From Lepisosteus oculatus (lineage: Eukaryota > Chordata > Actinopteri > Semionotiformes > Lepisosteidae): DNA of 64,000 nt. This document shows, one piece after another, positions 34,183-46,175 of the stretch. Each line of letters begins with the position of its first letter. Position 1 is the stretch's first letter. The stretch covers positions 1,376,501-1,440,500 of the forward strand of contig NC_090697.1 of NCBI RefSeq assembly GCF_040954835.1. The letters are read 5' to 3'. The notes under the pieces are model-generated. The model saw nothing but the letters and a program-made list of their open reading frames with translations, was not told the DNA's origin and did not search any database. The translations under genes were made by a program, and so were the position numbers.

Positions 34183-36589
34183 GTAAGCTCCAGGCTCCTG
34201 CCCAGCGAACGCAGGTCACAGCCAAACCACTTGTTCCCGACCGTCTTAAAATAACTGTGCATCCAATAGCAATTTGTGAAATAAACTATTCTGGAAGCCT
34301 TTTATTCTAACGTGAGTTTCGTGTGTGTTTGTGGGTGGGGGATGCAATTTGGTGGCACATGTTTGATTTGTTGTGAACTGTGATGCTGTCCCGTTAGAAA
34401 ATGTCAAACATTTACGTGACTGGCCCTGCGTGTACGTTAAAATATTAGACAAAAGTAGTTGAGGGTTTTTCAACCTTTTTTTTTGTTTTAAAACACATCA
34501 TGTTGTGCCTGCCTGCTCTTGTAATAGTTTTTGCATTGTTTCCTGTTTTTATTTTCTTGCAGGTGCTAGTGATGGCTTAGGGAGAGCTTATACAGAAGAG
34601 CTGGCGAGAGAGGGCGTCAGCATAATCCTGATAAGTCGCAGCGAGAGCGGCTTGCAGAGCTTCGCCAAGGCCATTGCTGATGCTTATGGCGTGGAAACCG
34701 CGACTATCGGAGCCGACTTCAGTCAGGGGCAGGAGGCGTACAAGCCCATTAAGGATGCCGTGAAGGACAAAGAGATCGGCTTTCTTGTAAACAATATCTG
34801 CGTGCCCTCCGAATACCCACAGCACTTTACTAACGTTCCTGAAAACAAGCTCTGGGACATAATTAACATAAATATCGCAGCTGCAACAATGATGGTGCAC
34901 ATTGTTCTTCCAGGGATGGTTGAAAGAAAGAAAGGAGCTATTATTAACATCTCTTCGGGATCTTGTTGTAAACCTACCCCAAAAATGACAGCTTACTCAG
35001 CATCCAAGGTGAAATGCTATCCATGCTGGTCTCTAGAAGTTCAATTATAATGTCAGACAGATGTAACTAAGCAGCATTGTAAGTTCTGGCATTGCATTGC
35101 ATTCAAACATTTGGTCAAAGCAGGTGTTTTATATAGTGTCTTCCATGCATGCTTTCAACTTTTTTCCTCACTAAATTCCTAAGGGTGGGTCAGATCTTTT
35201 ACTGTTTGTTTTAGATAAAGCAAGAAATATCAAAACTTTGAATTAAGTGTAATGTTACTGTCAAAACAGTCATCCTTACCAATTCTTTTCTTCTTTTTTT
35301 CAGCATGGAATAAACCTATTACTTGTTCCTTTGCATCCTTACCAATTGTCTTGGACAACGTAACCCTGTCAGTGATTTAACACATGTGGTAGCACATCCA
35401 GTTGCAGAGCGTCGTTAATTCATTGCTTTGACAGCAAACGGCGTGTCTGTTTTTCTGTTCCAGGCTTATTTAGATCACTTCAGCCGTGCATTGTATTATG
35501 AATATGCCTCAAAGGGGGTCTTTGTGCAGAGTCTGGTTCCTTTTTACATCTCTGAAGTGGGCGCTGCTTCTGGTGGATGGCTGGTACCTCACCCACAGGT
35601 GTACGCTCGTCACGCCATCTCCACGCTGGGCATTTCCCACCGGACAACCGGATACTGGCCACATTCCATACAGGTGCGCCAGCCTGCTGCTCTGAAGCTC
35701 GTGTTCATCCGTAACGTGTGGTGGGATTCACATTAGTATGTGGATTGACTGTCATGGAAACAAAACAAAATGTTAAGATTGTATTCTTTAAATAAGTTAT
35801 TTCACGTGTTTCAGTAGGAATACCATTTTTAAAAAAAAGATTGTTCTTTTCAGAGTCGGTTCTGTTCTCAAGTGACAGTTGGGATGAAACATTTTAATTC
35901 CTCCAAAGATGTGCATAGCGCATAGTTGCAAATATCTGACCTGAAATAAGTACTCCTTTATAACTGAAGGCTATACAATTAATGCTCCGTAATACTAATA
36001 TATATCAGTACTACAATTATCCTTGTTTTCTTATTCAAAGTGGATCTCAGGTGTTACTGTACATATTGTACTGTGTACAATGAAAGCGAGGGGTTTCTTT
36101 GGAGCAGACGGTTAAAATGTTGCCCAGTGTCCCAACAGTGGCATCGCTGGAGAAAGCAGCAAACTACTATGACCTGCAAAATGCCGTCTTAAAGCTTTGG
36201 AAATGATTCTGTTTTTTAGTAATTAAAATGGTAGTCTAAAATTAAATAGTGGGATCTGCACTAGCCTTGAAGAAATTCTAACAGAGCAGTGGCGTTAGGT
36301 TCAGTTTGGCTATTTTTTTCCAGTCCAGAAGAATGCCAACACTTCAGTCCAGGATTAAGTAATAACAATAGCCCGCTGTTACTGGTAATGTGGAATAAAA
36401 CATTTAGAACTAAAAAGTGAATAAAACAGTCCTCTGGTCCCCCTCCGTGTTTAATTCTGTCGTGTTGTGAACTGAGCCAAGCTTCTTTCTATCGCTGTTT
36501 GTGCTTGTATTTTCCAGTTTTGGCTCTCCCGGTACATGCCTGAATGGATGTGGGTCTGGGGCTCCAACATGCTCTCTAGGACGATTTGA
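33963..36589 (+). CDS. hsdl1: hsdl1, hydroxysteroid dehydrogenase-like protein 1 (4 exons)
   Basis: A short-chain dehydrogenase/reductase of the HSDL1 (SDR12C) family. The start [20 protein letters not shown] matches the family's conserved N-terminus. Four exons join in phase to 315 residues (human about 330). The cofactor-binding glycine motif is CGASDGLG (about 73-80), the structural NNxG motif is NNIC, and the catalytic region has ISSGS and YSASK with Tyr218 and Lys222. Human HSDL1 is called inactive because Tyr218 is Phe; here the full Ser-Tyr-Lys set is present. The loop before [10 protein letters not shown] is some eight residues shorter than in human. The protein ends [16 protein letters not shown], lacking the usual basic tail. 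Activity and substrate are unknown. Confidence 0.92.
34563..35008 (+). CDS. hsdl1: hsdl1 exon 2
   Basis: Acceptor tttcttgcag. Codes residues 74-222, [18 protein letters not shown] through [20 protein letters not shown] to TAYSASK, donor GTGAAA. It holds nearly all of the Rossmann fold and the active site. Confidence 0.93.
35285..35333 (+). mobile_element. 49-bp Penelope-like tail with perfect 14-bp target duplication
   Basis: The element cagcatggaataaacctatt with flanks, ending acttgttcctttg, sits in hsdl1 intron 2. It is bounded by catccttaccaatt at 35271-35284 and 35334-35347. A strongly 5'-truncated insertion that marks the 3' end of the family. Confidence 0.85.
35464..35673 (+). CDS. hsdl1: hsdl1 exon 3
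   Basis: Acceptor tgttccag. Codes [28 protein letters not shown] and [17 protein letters not shown], donor GTGCGC, 70 codons in phase 0. Confidence 0.92.
36518..36589 (+). CDS. hsdl1: hsdl1 exon 4 (coding part)
   Basis: Acceptor tattttccag. Codes [19 protein letters not shown] then SRTI and TGA. The stop falls where human HSDL1 still has a short Arg/Lys-containing tail. Confidence 0.88.
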   Translation, partial: FWLSRYMPEWMWVWGSNMLSRTI

Positions 36590-37098
36590 AAAAAAAACTC
36601 GACTCGGAGGACAGCTGAGGAGCAGCGGCCAAGTGTGGTCTTCAACATTCGTGCTGTGCTGAGGACTGTGAAGTGTGGCAGTTGTCTAATTGCTGTGCAT
36701 TATTGTTAGTACTGTATGTGACCTGTAATAAGTACTCCTTCATATCTTATTTTGTTTGATGATTTACAGTTTAATAATTTAACTTCTTCATGGTTTTCTC
36801 TTATAGAAATACCTGTATTTGCCCGATGGAAATAATCATTACTAGTGAATGCTGTAGTGTTGAGTCCATTTTTATGACATGAAAATTAACAAATGGTTAC
36901 ATTTAAATATTTGCAGAAGCAGCATTTGAACTCGGCGTATTTTGTTTTTTCTCAATCTGCACCTCATCATTACACTTTTTTTCTGTGAGATGTGCCTTAA
37001 AATTTCGACAAGTTGAATTATTGACTAACTTAATCATTTTTAGTCAATTGGCTATTTTTCCTCTAGCTTGACCTCTACATCTGCTGTAGAAAAATAAA
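36590..37098 (+). other. hsdl1 3'-UTR with poly(A) signal candidate
   Basis: Non-coding, AT-rich sequence after the hsdl1 stop. The first AATAAA after the stop is at 37093-37098, about 500 nt downstream, and is the likely polyadenylation signal. Confidence 0.5.
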
Positions 37099-37589
37099 GG
37101 AGTGAAGAGATTTAAAGAAAAATAAGCAACACAAATATTTAGAAGTCTTGTGAGCACCTGAACTTTTTGTGGTCTCTTTCTGTAAAAGCTCCTTCAGAAA
37201 GATGGAAATGACATCAGCAGCCTTCTGAAAATACAGGAAATATAGAAAATACATGTAGAATTTACAGTAACATTTACATGTTGTAAAATCATAAGCAAAA
37301 TTGTTTCATTAAGATGTAATACTATAAAAACAATATTTAAAACCTCTTGTCTGGAAAGCTGTGTAGTTCTGCAACATAACTAACTATACAGAGTTTTTTT
37401 TTTCTTTGTGAATCTCTTTTTAAAATATAGCAATATGTACTGTTTAAAGGTGGCATTTCTGTTTCTCCTGTTGTATGTGCATTATGTGTTTTATAATGAC
37501 TGAAATATTTTTTTTCTAAAATGATGAAGATTGAGTGACCTAACAGTCATTAGCTCAAAAGAAGACTTATATTCTGATGTATATCTAGG

Positions 37590-37660
37590 AAATAGGGTGG
37601 TGCAGTGCTGCTACCTTTGATCTCTTCTCTGCTGCTCGGTCTGTTTATAGTTATTAAATC
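37590..37660 (+). repeat. Possible SINE head fragment
   Basis: aatagggtggtgcagtgctg recalls the head of the tRNA-derived SINE, but the body does not follow. Confidence 0.3.
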
Positions 37661-38445
37661 AGTGGTCATATGTGGAAGATATTTTTTAGGTCTCCATGTA
37701 TTTAAAAAGAATGATCTCTTCTTGATCTGTGAGTTGTTATCATCAAACAGCATAAAAATGGCATGCAAGTTTCAAACAGCTGTTTCTGAAGATGCGCGAA
37801 TGATTCGCTTCTTATGTGTCAGAAGTGTCCTGGTCCACAATGGCTGCTGTGCATCTCCCAGATTGGTGCTGAGCACCGGTGGTGGAAGAGATGGGGGTCC
37901 CCTCCCCCTGCATTTCAAGCACCACAGAAGTACACTTTGACATTGTGAAATATCTCTAGATTAATGGTTAAGCTGCTACATCAGTTGATTGTATATGGAG
38001 CTAAACACTTGTGTAGCTTTGCTTTCAAATAAACAAGTTTTAGCCATCTGAGTTCTGTGAATATTAACCAGATTAACTGGCGTGGCACATCTACGGTTCA
38101 ATACCTGTTGTCAGTAAAGTTTTCTCTGATTTTGGGAATGTGTTGTATTCTTTGTTCATCAGGTATTATAAGACAATTCCTCTGTTATCACTGATTTGTA
38201 AAGTTTAAAAATATATGGTGTATTTCAGTAAAGTAGACCTGTCATGACATTTATGAGTGCCTCTGTATTTATCTGCAACTTTTCATCCCATACTATACAG
38301 TTGTTTACTTTGTTGTGATCTAAGTTCTTTTTTCCAAATATTTGTAAGAGGGTGGGGGGTTTTGCCAGCCTTCTTTCTGCAACACTGGTTTACAGAACTG
38401 TTGTAAATACAATCTGTCCAATGGATCACATACTGTATTCAATAG

Positions 38446-38565
38446 TGTCTGTGTGTGCCCTACAATAAACTGGAGGACCCTGCCTCATACCCATTGTATG
38501 CCTGGGATAAGACTCCAGCTCCTCTATGACCCTCAATTGGTTAAAGCAGATAGAAAATGAAATAA
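38446..38565 (+). repeat. tRNA-derived SINE, 3' part
   Basis: gtgtgccctacaataaactg.., cctgggataagactccagct and a tail ttaaagcagatagaaaatga. The head is missing. Confidence 0.6.
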
Positions 38566-39089
38566 AACATTCAAGATACAGTATCGACATTATCAGATTG
38601 TTCTTTTCTACTGACAGAATAATTCACATTAAAGAGATGTCAGACTGTCACCTATCTAAAAGTCACTCAACAGGTGACCCAGCATAATTTCACATGTTGC
38701 AAAAGTTTGCTTACAAAATTAAATATAAATGATGATGGCAGTCTGTCATAGAGCAGCTGGAAAAATGTAAATTAGTTCACATTGGTTTAACACAAAATTC
38801 AAAAAAAGCAAAAAAGTTTTTGTGTATAGGTTAGCTAGAGAAAAAAAAACAATACAAATAAATAACATCTCCAATCCATTTAATCCACTTAATCATCTTG
38901 TGAATAATCCAACATGAATAAAGAACCATTTTTTAAGAACTATACTAGACGTAGGCAGGGAGTTAGACAGCCCCTGACTTCGAGATAGACAAAATCGATA
39001 ATTCTGCCCCAGCAACAGCAGAGACTATCTGTACTAAACATGCTCTTAATACTGTCTTTCTATGTGTGGCTTCAGCCTACCTGACCAGT

Positions 39090-39540
39090 TACCTTGTGTT
39101 GCAAGGTTTGGGTAAAGCGTTTATCTAGCCCATTCGTGGTGAGATGGTATGGGGCACAACAGATATGCCTCACAGGATGGGATTTCAGAAACACCGCAAA
39201 CCCACTGGATTTTAACTGAGGTCCCCTGTCACTCACAAGCTGTTGAGGAATTCCATAGCTGAACAGTCCTCACAGCAATGTCTGGCCACTTTGTGTCCCT
39301 CAAATGTCAGGTAACATTCAGAGAAGAAGAGGTGCAGGACTAGATGAATTTTGAACACTCTAACAAGAGTGTTTTCATTTGCTGTTCAATTTGGGTGTCA
39401 ATTTCAAACCGTAAAATATAGTTTCTAGCCAAAGCTTTCATTAGAGCAACTCTAGAACGTCCCACATGCATCCCGTCCAACATGCTGCAGTGCAGTTCTG
39501 AGGGAGTAAACACCTGGATGTCCTCATTCAACATTCATGT
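39090..39540 (-). mobile_element. Ty3/Gypsy integrase relic 1
   Basis: Minus-strand translation gives the integrase zinc-finger side (MLDGMHVGRSRVALMKALAR) and, further on, QLVSDRGPQLKSSGFAVFLK and APYHLTTNGLDKRFTQTLQH from the catalytic core (the DxGPQF and TNGLxERF blocks). Frames are broken and no LTR was found. Confidence 0.75.
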
Positions 39541-40424
39541 TCAGGTTCTGAGTCCTTGTTTTCAGTGGGGTTTATTATTTATTAGGAGTGTCAGGAGTGA
39601 AGTTAGTTTATTGGGATCATAACTGTTTCTGTTTCCTTCTTGGAATGCTGTTTGATTTTGCACTTTAAGTGTAAGCAGTTATTTTTGGAGATTTTTAAAT
39701 AAAAAGACACTGGAGAAATGGGAGACAAACAGGAGAAAGTGTGATACAAGTTTAAGAATAATCTTAGTTTCTGATGTCTTTCAAGAGTAGGAGTCCCTTA
39801 ATCCATTTACAGTAAAAGGACACAGAGTGAAAGGTTATTGTAATCATTGCCAGAGAGGTAGAATGGGGAGCTGTCGTCTTGGACATAGTTTTGATCTCTA
39901 CTGCCTTAAGCAAAGAAATGGTCAGTCAGTCTTTCGTGTTTCACCAATGTAAATGGCAGGACTTTTCCTGCAAGAGCTGCAATAACTGAGATTGCAGGGC
40001 ACATGCTGACACCTTGTGGTTATCTTGAAATGCCCACAGGAGCCCTGTATATGCTTGCTGTGATTTGCTGGCTTCTGTTAGAGCATCAGGTGGCTGTGGG
40101 TGTTTAAGGGAACGGTGGACACGAAGCTGCGCAGATGGGGTTGTCGTAGATATGGGATGATGGGTGGGTCTGGGCGAAATGTTCCTGTGGCAGGGACATC
40201 CTGCAACACGGAGAAGCTGGAAGATCCTGGGAGAGGAAAGGATGTTGGGGTGGGAGGGAAGCCCCAGTGGAATATGGTTGTGAGAATCCCTATGGCGTTG
40301 ATGTTAGGAGGGCAGTTTTTATCTCAGGTCCTGTCAACGCAGAGTGAAATGAAAAAAGAGCAGATTTTATTTGCTTTTCAGCTGTAAGAGCACTCAGATT
40401 GAGCACTCAGGTTTTCATGACCAT
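39541..40424. other. No gene recognised
   Basis: An open frame of 95 codons at 40100-40387 has no family signature. The stretch is probably further decayed transposon. Confidence 0.3.
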
Positions 40425-40645
40425 CTCCACTTCAGGTGATGCAGTGGTTAGCACTGCTGCCTCACAGTGCTGGGTGGGCCCTGGGTCCAGTCCCTTGTTG
40501 CTGTCTGTGTGGAGTTTGTATGTTCTCATGGGTTTGCATGGGTTTTCTCCAGGTGCTCTGGTTTCTTTCCAAGACCAGAGACATGCTGGCAGGTTAACTG
40601 GCTTTTGATAAAATTGGCCCTGGTGTGAGTGTGTGTGTCGTGTTT
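40425..40645 (+). repeat. tRNA-derived SINE copy
   Basis: gatgcagtggttagcactgc, gtgtggagtttgtatgttct and ggccctggtgtgagtgtgtg; the 3' end is truncated. Confidence 0.75.
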
Positions 40646-41765
40646 GAGGAAGTTGAATACATTATCTTACTTAACATATGTTCAGAATGTAAATGCAAAT
40701 GTAATTTTCAGAAAATAGATTTTCCATACAAAGCGCATAGTAATCTTTAATTTTGAGAAGTTAGTGAAGGTATCATGCACAAAACTTTATTAAATATTAT
40801 TGTACTCTTATTTTTTCAAATGTACATGCTGGAAAAAAAAAACATTTTTTGAAAAGTGTTTCCTAAGGTTCAAGCTGTTGAAAGCTTTTTGTACATGTAT
40901 CATAACTAATTTTTATCTAATGCTTTACGTCGAAGTTAACAAAGTTATATTCCTTTTAATAAGGACCTCCTTGTGAAGGGGAAAGGTCACTCTATCCCTG
41001 TCTCTAGACTCAGGGGATGCTTTGTCTGAAAGTGCATGATATCACCAGCTGCTGAGTGGTGAAGACCTGGATCTCATTGGGATCAGACCAGAACTGACCC
41101 GATTTCACATCAGACACTGGTTCCGGTAAGTAACACATTTTAAAACGTGTTTTTTTGGAAGTGAAAAGAGTGTGTGATTTCCCCCACTGTGTATTCACCA
41201 GAATAGCGGTTTTCAACATTCGTCATACTTTTTATTCCAATTCCTTGAAATCCTTTGAAATCTAGTTTTTGCTTCTGTTGTGTTATATTTCTGCTATTGT
41301 TAAGTGCCACATGTTTATTGAAAAGCACTCAAAATGGAAGTAAATTGTTATGATTACTAGTATTAATTAGCCTGGCTAATTTACCAGATGTTTGAACTAC
41401 TAGCTGGATATTGTCATTTTTAATCATTTTCAGTTCCAAAAAAGATTAATAGCGTCAGAAATTAGCATGTACACTGTACCATTTCTAGGTTTTAGAAACC
41501 CTTTGATTTATGCCTCTGGAGTTTAGCTCATTTTAGGAAACAAAGATTGATTGCCTGATACAGCCCTCACCTGCGTAAATAATCTGATAGGAGCTGTTGA
41601 TACAAAAACAGAGAAGCAACAATTTAATTAAGTTCAAGAAAGACTGAACATTCCAAGAAGCAGTACACCAACAACTAGGTATTTTTAAAACCAGGAACTG
41701 TGTGCAGGAACAGCCTGTAAAGGTCTAATCAAGCACTTACTGCCTTTCAATTACAGGGTTTATCC

Positions 41766-41810
41766 TAAATAATTAGGACACAGGTCTTTCAACTGTGTCC
41801 TAATTATTTA
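41766..41810. repeat. Perfect 18-bp inverted repeat (hairpin)
   Basis: Arms TAAATAATTAGGACACAG (41766-41783) and its exact complement (41793-41810) around a 9-nt loop. Just after it a 20-bp block, CTCCAAAACAAATCTTCCCT, occurs twice in a row (41813-41856). Confidence 0.8.
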
Positions 41811-41859
41811 AACTCCAAAACAAATCTTCCCTGTCACTCCAAAACAAATCTTCCCTTTA

Positions 41860-43000
41860 AATGAACATCTACTATTTTTCTAAAAGGATGTATCTATTCT
41901 TTGAATTCACATGAAATCCTGAAAAATTACACTGCTGATTTTATTTTTATTTTCATATAACTCACTTAGTCAGTGATGTATATATTTTAGATATAAAAAA
42001 TCTATAAAACTGTAAAACCTGTTAGCAATCAGGGAGTAAATCCTCTTACACTGAAATAGAAAAAAGTCAATCATGACACAATAGTGACTGATTGCGATAC
42101 ACAGAAAGAAAGTGAATTCAAATACAATATCTCCTGTTAAAAGCAGTCTGTGTTTGAACGTTGGGGAAGGTCAAGTCCTTGGCTCCCATAAGATTAAAAA
42201 TGTTGTATTAGTGATAAACTAGGACTGGCATGTAATCTGTCTTCTGTTGCCATGTATAAAGACATTGGTTTGTGTGTTTATTTTTACTATAATAATATGT
42301 TTATCAACAAGAAAGTATTTAAATTGTCATTAAGAAAAATAATGTGTTTTGATAGCTTGGACCCCTCTGTTAAGATAGACACAAATACTGCAATCTCCTG
42401 TCCGAGACTCCACATCCAAAAGAACTGTGATAATAACTGCCTAAATATTTTAACTTTCAGTACACAACTAACTAAAAATCTTTATAATATATGGAAAACA
42501 TTTCCTTTTCCTTCTGTATTGATTTTAACTTTGTTTAATTAGTTCCCTACAAGAGAGTACATTGAGATGTTTTTGGTTAAAAGTGTTTTCTATCACCCTG
42601 GTCTTAGACAATACGAAATTCAGCTAGTCAAAACATTAACAATCACACAGAAATGAACGAGGAGTGTCCTAGATTCAGCACACTTTAATATAAACGCGAT
42701 GATCCTTTTTCTCAAAAAACACTGATGAACATGTTCACTTGATTTGGTTTCAGACTAATATTATTTCTTGAGTGTTTGGTTAACTGTAGAAAAAAAGTGC
42801 AGGACAATGGTAAGTAAGGAAAGATAAGAAAAGATCCACTGAATCAATCAAAATAGAAAAGTTATCGATGAAATTTCAATATGATTTATATACTGTAACA
42901 TTTAATATTTTTTTGTAAATTTTAACATACAAATTATTTTTCTGAGTTTGTATGTTTTATTATTGTCATTATTGTGTTATGCCATGTCAATGAATTTATT
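41860..43000. other. No gene seen; upstream region of the connexin
   Basis: AT-rich. It may hold a non-coding first exon and the promoter of the connexin, but I cannot place them. Confidence 0.35.
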
Positions 43001-43021
43001 CCAGACTGAAGAGAGTGAAGA

Positions 43022-44008
43022 ATGGGGGACTGGACATTCCTGGGCAGACTGCTGGATAAAGTCCAATCCCATTCCACTGTGGTTGGGAAGATTTGGCTGA
43101 CTGTCCTGTTTGTCTTCAGGATTCTGGTGCTGGGAGCTGGAGCAGAAAAGGTCTGGGGTGACGAGCAGTCAGATTTCTTGTGCAACACACAGCAGCCTGG
43201 GTGTGAGAATGTGTGCTACGATAAGGCCTTCCCAATCTCCCACATTCGCTTCTGGGTTCTGCAGATCATCTTTGTGTCCACCCCAACCCTAGTGTACCTG
43301 GGACACGTCTTGCATGTTATCCACAAGGAAGAGAAGCTGAGGCAACGCACGCTGAGAGAAGAACAAGATGAGTCTGACAACCTGCTAGAGAAGAAAACCA
43401 GTAAATTACCAAAATATACAAATACAAAGGGGAAAGTCAAAATCAGAGGGAGTTTGCTGAATAGTTATCTTGCAAACACTATTGCTAAGATATTGCTTGA
43501 AGTGGCTTTCATTGTGGGCCAGTATTACCTCTATGGTTTCATGCTGGAACCTCTGTTTGTATGTAACAGCTTTCCCTGCCCACATCAAGTAGACTGTTTC
43601 ATGTCGCGCCCCACAGAGAAAACTATTTTTATTTTGTTTATGCTTCTGGTTGCAGTCGTCTCTTTGGCTCTGAACCTTATTGAAATCTTCTATTTTTGCG
43701 GCAAACAGCTTTATAACTGCACACAGAAAAAGCAGAAGACCTACACGGCTACTGCAGCGTCTCCGTGTGCAGATGATGGCAATTTGAAAAAGAAGGATGA
43801 TGGATTCCCGAACTGGGTGAACCTGGAGGCTGAACTACATGGGAAGAAACTTGGGAATGGTTACACTAAGAGCTCTGATGCAGAGGAGGAGAGTACTTTG
43901 ATTAAAGAACTGGGGTCAGCCCTGCAAAACGAGGGCAGCTCTCCCTGTGTTCAGTCCAGCTCTGTATGTGCCTTGAAAAATGTAGAGAGAAGAGTAACAT
44001 TTATGTAG
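43022..44008 (+). CDS. Connexin, Cx32.2-like (alpha-type gap junction protein)
   Basis: A complete 328-residue connexin in one coding exon, as is usual for the family. Connexins form hexameric hemichannels in the plasma membrane that dock into gap junctions. The start is [19 protein letters not shown]. Four membrane segments are visible near residues 22-41, 77-97, 150-175 and 203-226. The first outer loop has Cys54, Cys61 and Cys65 (spacing C-x6-C-x3-C) in [18 protein letters not shown]; the second has Cys181, Cys186 and Cys192 (C-x4-C-x5-C). The cytoplasmic loop is Lys/Glu-rich; the tail is short and ends RRVTFM. An AG acceptor (tttattccag) 20 nt upstream suggests a non-coding first exon. 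It most resembles fish Cx32.2/Cx32.3-type proteins; the exact orthologue needs a tree. Confidence 0.95.
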   Translation: MGDWTFLGRLLDKVQSHSTVVGKIWLTVLFVFRILVLGAGAEKVWGDEQSDFLCNTQQPGCENVCYDKAFPISHIRFWVLQIIFVSTPTLVYLGHVLHVIHKEEKLRQRTLREEQDESDNLLEKKTSKLPKYTNTKGKVKIRGSLLNSYLANTIAKILLEVAFIVGQYYLYGFMLEPLFVCNSFPCPHQVDCFMSRPTEKTIFILFMLLVAVVSLALNLIEIFYFCGKQLYNCTQKKQKTYTATAASPCADDGNLKKKDDGFPNWVNLEAELHGKKLGNGYTKSSDAEEESTLIKELGSALQNEGSSPCVQSSSVCALKNVERRVTFM

Positions 44009-44780
44009 AAAATGTATTAGGACTGGTTTTTACATTTCAAATTTCTAAAAGTAATCCTCTCGGGTTGTTTTTCAATGCCATGTATTAATTGTACTTATTG
44101 CAAAATCTGTAAGTTATAGAGTGTAAATTGTGTGTGTAACACTGTATGTGGCTCGTGACAGTATTTATCTGTTCAAACAAAGAAACAGATAAATTACTGT
44201 TGATCTTTTTCTAAGAGCTTCTGTTTTCCCACTGCAGATTAAAAGGGGCCAATAGAAAACAGCAAAGACTTGTACTCGATACAATCAAGGTCCCATTGCT
44301 TTCCCTTTGGCCTTATTTCCTTCCATATCCTAAGTGCTTGTTCTGCGTTTGACACCAAAACTTTTGTGTTCCTTCTTAAGAGTGGTTGCTCTTTCAATGT
44401 ATTGTGAATGATATTCTTGCCCTGTAATTATCAAATCTTATCCAAGCTGCATAAGAAAGGAATGAGACAGAGAGTGATATGGCTTTTTTTTTTAAATTAA
44501 ACTACTTGTAAAAGCAAACATTGGGTGCATGTGTAATCAGATGGTTACTCACACTGTATGAAAGTGTTTTTGCATGTAACATAATGCATGTAAAAACTTT
44601 GTACTTGAAGAGTTTGAACCAGTTTTGCACTTACTGCTGCTTCATTTTTTGTGTTACACTCATCAAGTTTAAATCAATGTAAGCAGTCCTTCTGTGTTAT
44701 GTGTCAATGCAGATTTGGTCCAAACCTGGAGCAGTATAAATTAAAACCTCATATTATTTATATTAATTATTAATAATCCA
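44009..44780 (+). other. 3'-UTR and downstream flank of the intact connexin
   Basis: Homologous to the 3' flank of the copy at 51.8 kb and to the relic at 62.1 kb as far as about 44240. A clear poly(A) signal could not be assigned. Confidence 0.5.
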
Positions 44781-44796
44781 CCTGTTCATAATCCCC

Positions 44797-45074
44797 TCAC
44801 CATCCATCCATTTCTAGGGTCACTGGGGAGCCAGGGCTTCTCCAAGCGAGTGTTGCTGCAAGCTAGGGTCCATCCCAGGGCACACTGGGACTCAGACACA
44901 CACCAGGGCCCATTTTCCCCAAAGCCATTTGACCTCCCACTGTTTCCATGAACTGTGGGAGGAAGCCAGAGCTCCCAGAGGGGAAGCTCATTAAGTTTTC
45001 CAGGTCTGGAATTGAGCCCTGAGCTCCCGCTTTGCAAGGGAGCAGTGCTAACCACTGCACCACCATGCTGCCTT
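44797..45074 (-). repeat. tRNA-derived SINE copy
   Basis: Tail caccatccatccatttctag at the left; head gcagtgctaaccactgcacc at the right. Confidence 0.7.
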
Positions 45075-45662
45075 GCTCAGCACTTTTTTTAAAATAAAAG
45101 CATTCTTTTATTACATCCTATTCAACCTTTATTCTGTTTATTACATACATTACATATTTTTCATTGTGTCCTACAACAGATCTCTCTTGATGGTAGCGTA
45201 GCTGGGGGATCTGCACTTAGACCCAACCCAAACTGTAGGAGATTAACCACCCCCCCTTACCCCACTGGTAAGGATTACGGCTGCTGACACAGCGACTGTA
45301 CCTATATGAACTACTTGAATTATTTCATTTTTCCTGGCTTCAGGCACCCTATACGGTATTGACCATATTACAATGCCTGGTGGGGTTATTATCTCATGCT
45401 CTTCATGCTGGGTTCTTCCAGACATACTGTACCTCTGAAACTATTCGGATTTCAGCTTAAGAACTGCTTCATGTCCTGGTACTTAGTGCCCGTGAATTCA
45501 GAAGTGATCTGCACCTGGTTCACAGTTTGCTCCTTGCAAACACACAGAGAAACCTGTGTGACCCCCGTTTGAGTAACCAGGAGTGTCTGATCCCATTCCT
45601 ACCATCATTTCAAGAGGCTGATGTGGTAAATTTGTTATTTCTTTTGTTTATCAGGTTGGTAT

Positions 45663-46175
45663 TGTTAGAAATCCCTGATGGAGAGATACGAGCATCCTGT
45701 GCAGACGCAGGAGTGGGTAGTTGACAAGGCAGGTGAACAATCCAATACGACAGGCGAGTCCGTGGTCCAAAGGAAAAGGGTGTTTCAGTAACCAGGAAGT
45801 GCAATAGAAGCGAACAATCCAAAGCAAGAGGCAAGGTCATGGTCAAAAGGAGTAAGGTAGGTCGTCATCTGGGGAGAACACAGGAGGCAAACAGTCTGAG
45901 ACGAGAGGCGAGGTCCAAAGTCGAAAAGACAGAACGGGAGTGCAGAATCCAGAATAAACCAGGTATGGGAAAAACGCCAGGTAGAGCTCTCAAGGAGTAG
46001 ACTCAATACCGAGCAGCGGGAAGCAGGTTAGGATGGTATAAATAGCACTGCGTGCCACACGGTCGAGCGTGTGCAGGTGGTTTAACTCGTGCGGCAGCAC
46101 TTGTTAATAATAACCCGCTGCTGGTGCTGATTAGTTCGCTTAAGAGTTGGTCTCCGCTGGCTGGGGGTCATGACA
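45663..46175 (-). mobile_element. Probable 3' LTR of Gypsy relic 2
   Basis: Read on the minus strand it begins TGTCATGACCCCCAGCC right after the integrase end and runs 513 nt to ..TTTCTAACA, giving TG..CA ends. No second LTR was found in the window. Confidence 0.45.

Noticed and set aside
46026-46050. TATA box ggtataaatag as a host promoter
   Set aside because: It falls inside a probable Gypsy LTR, on the strand opposite to the element, with no gene following.
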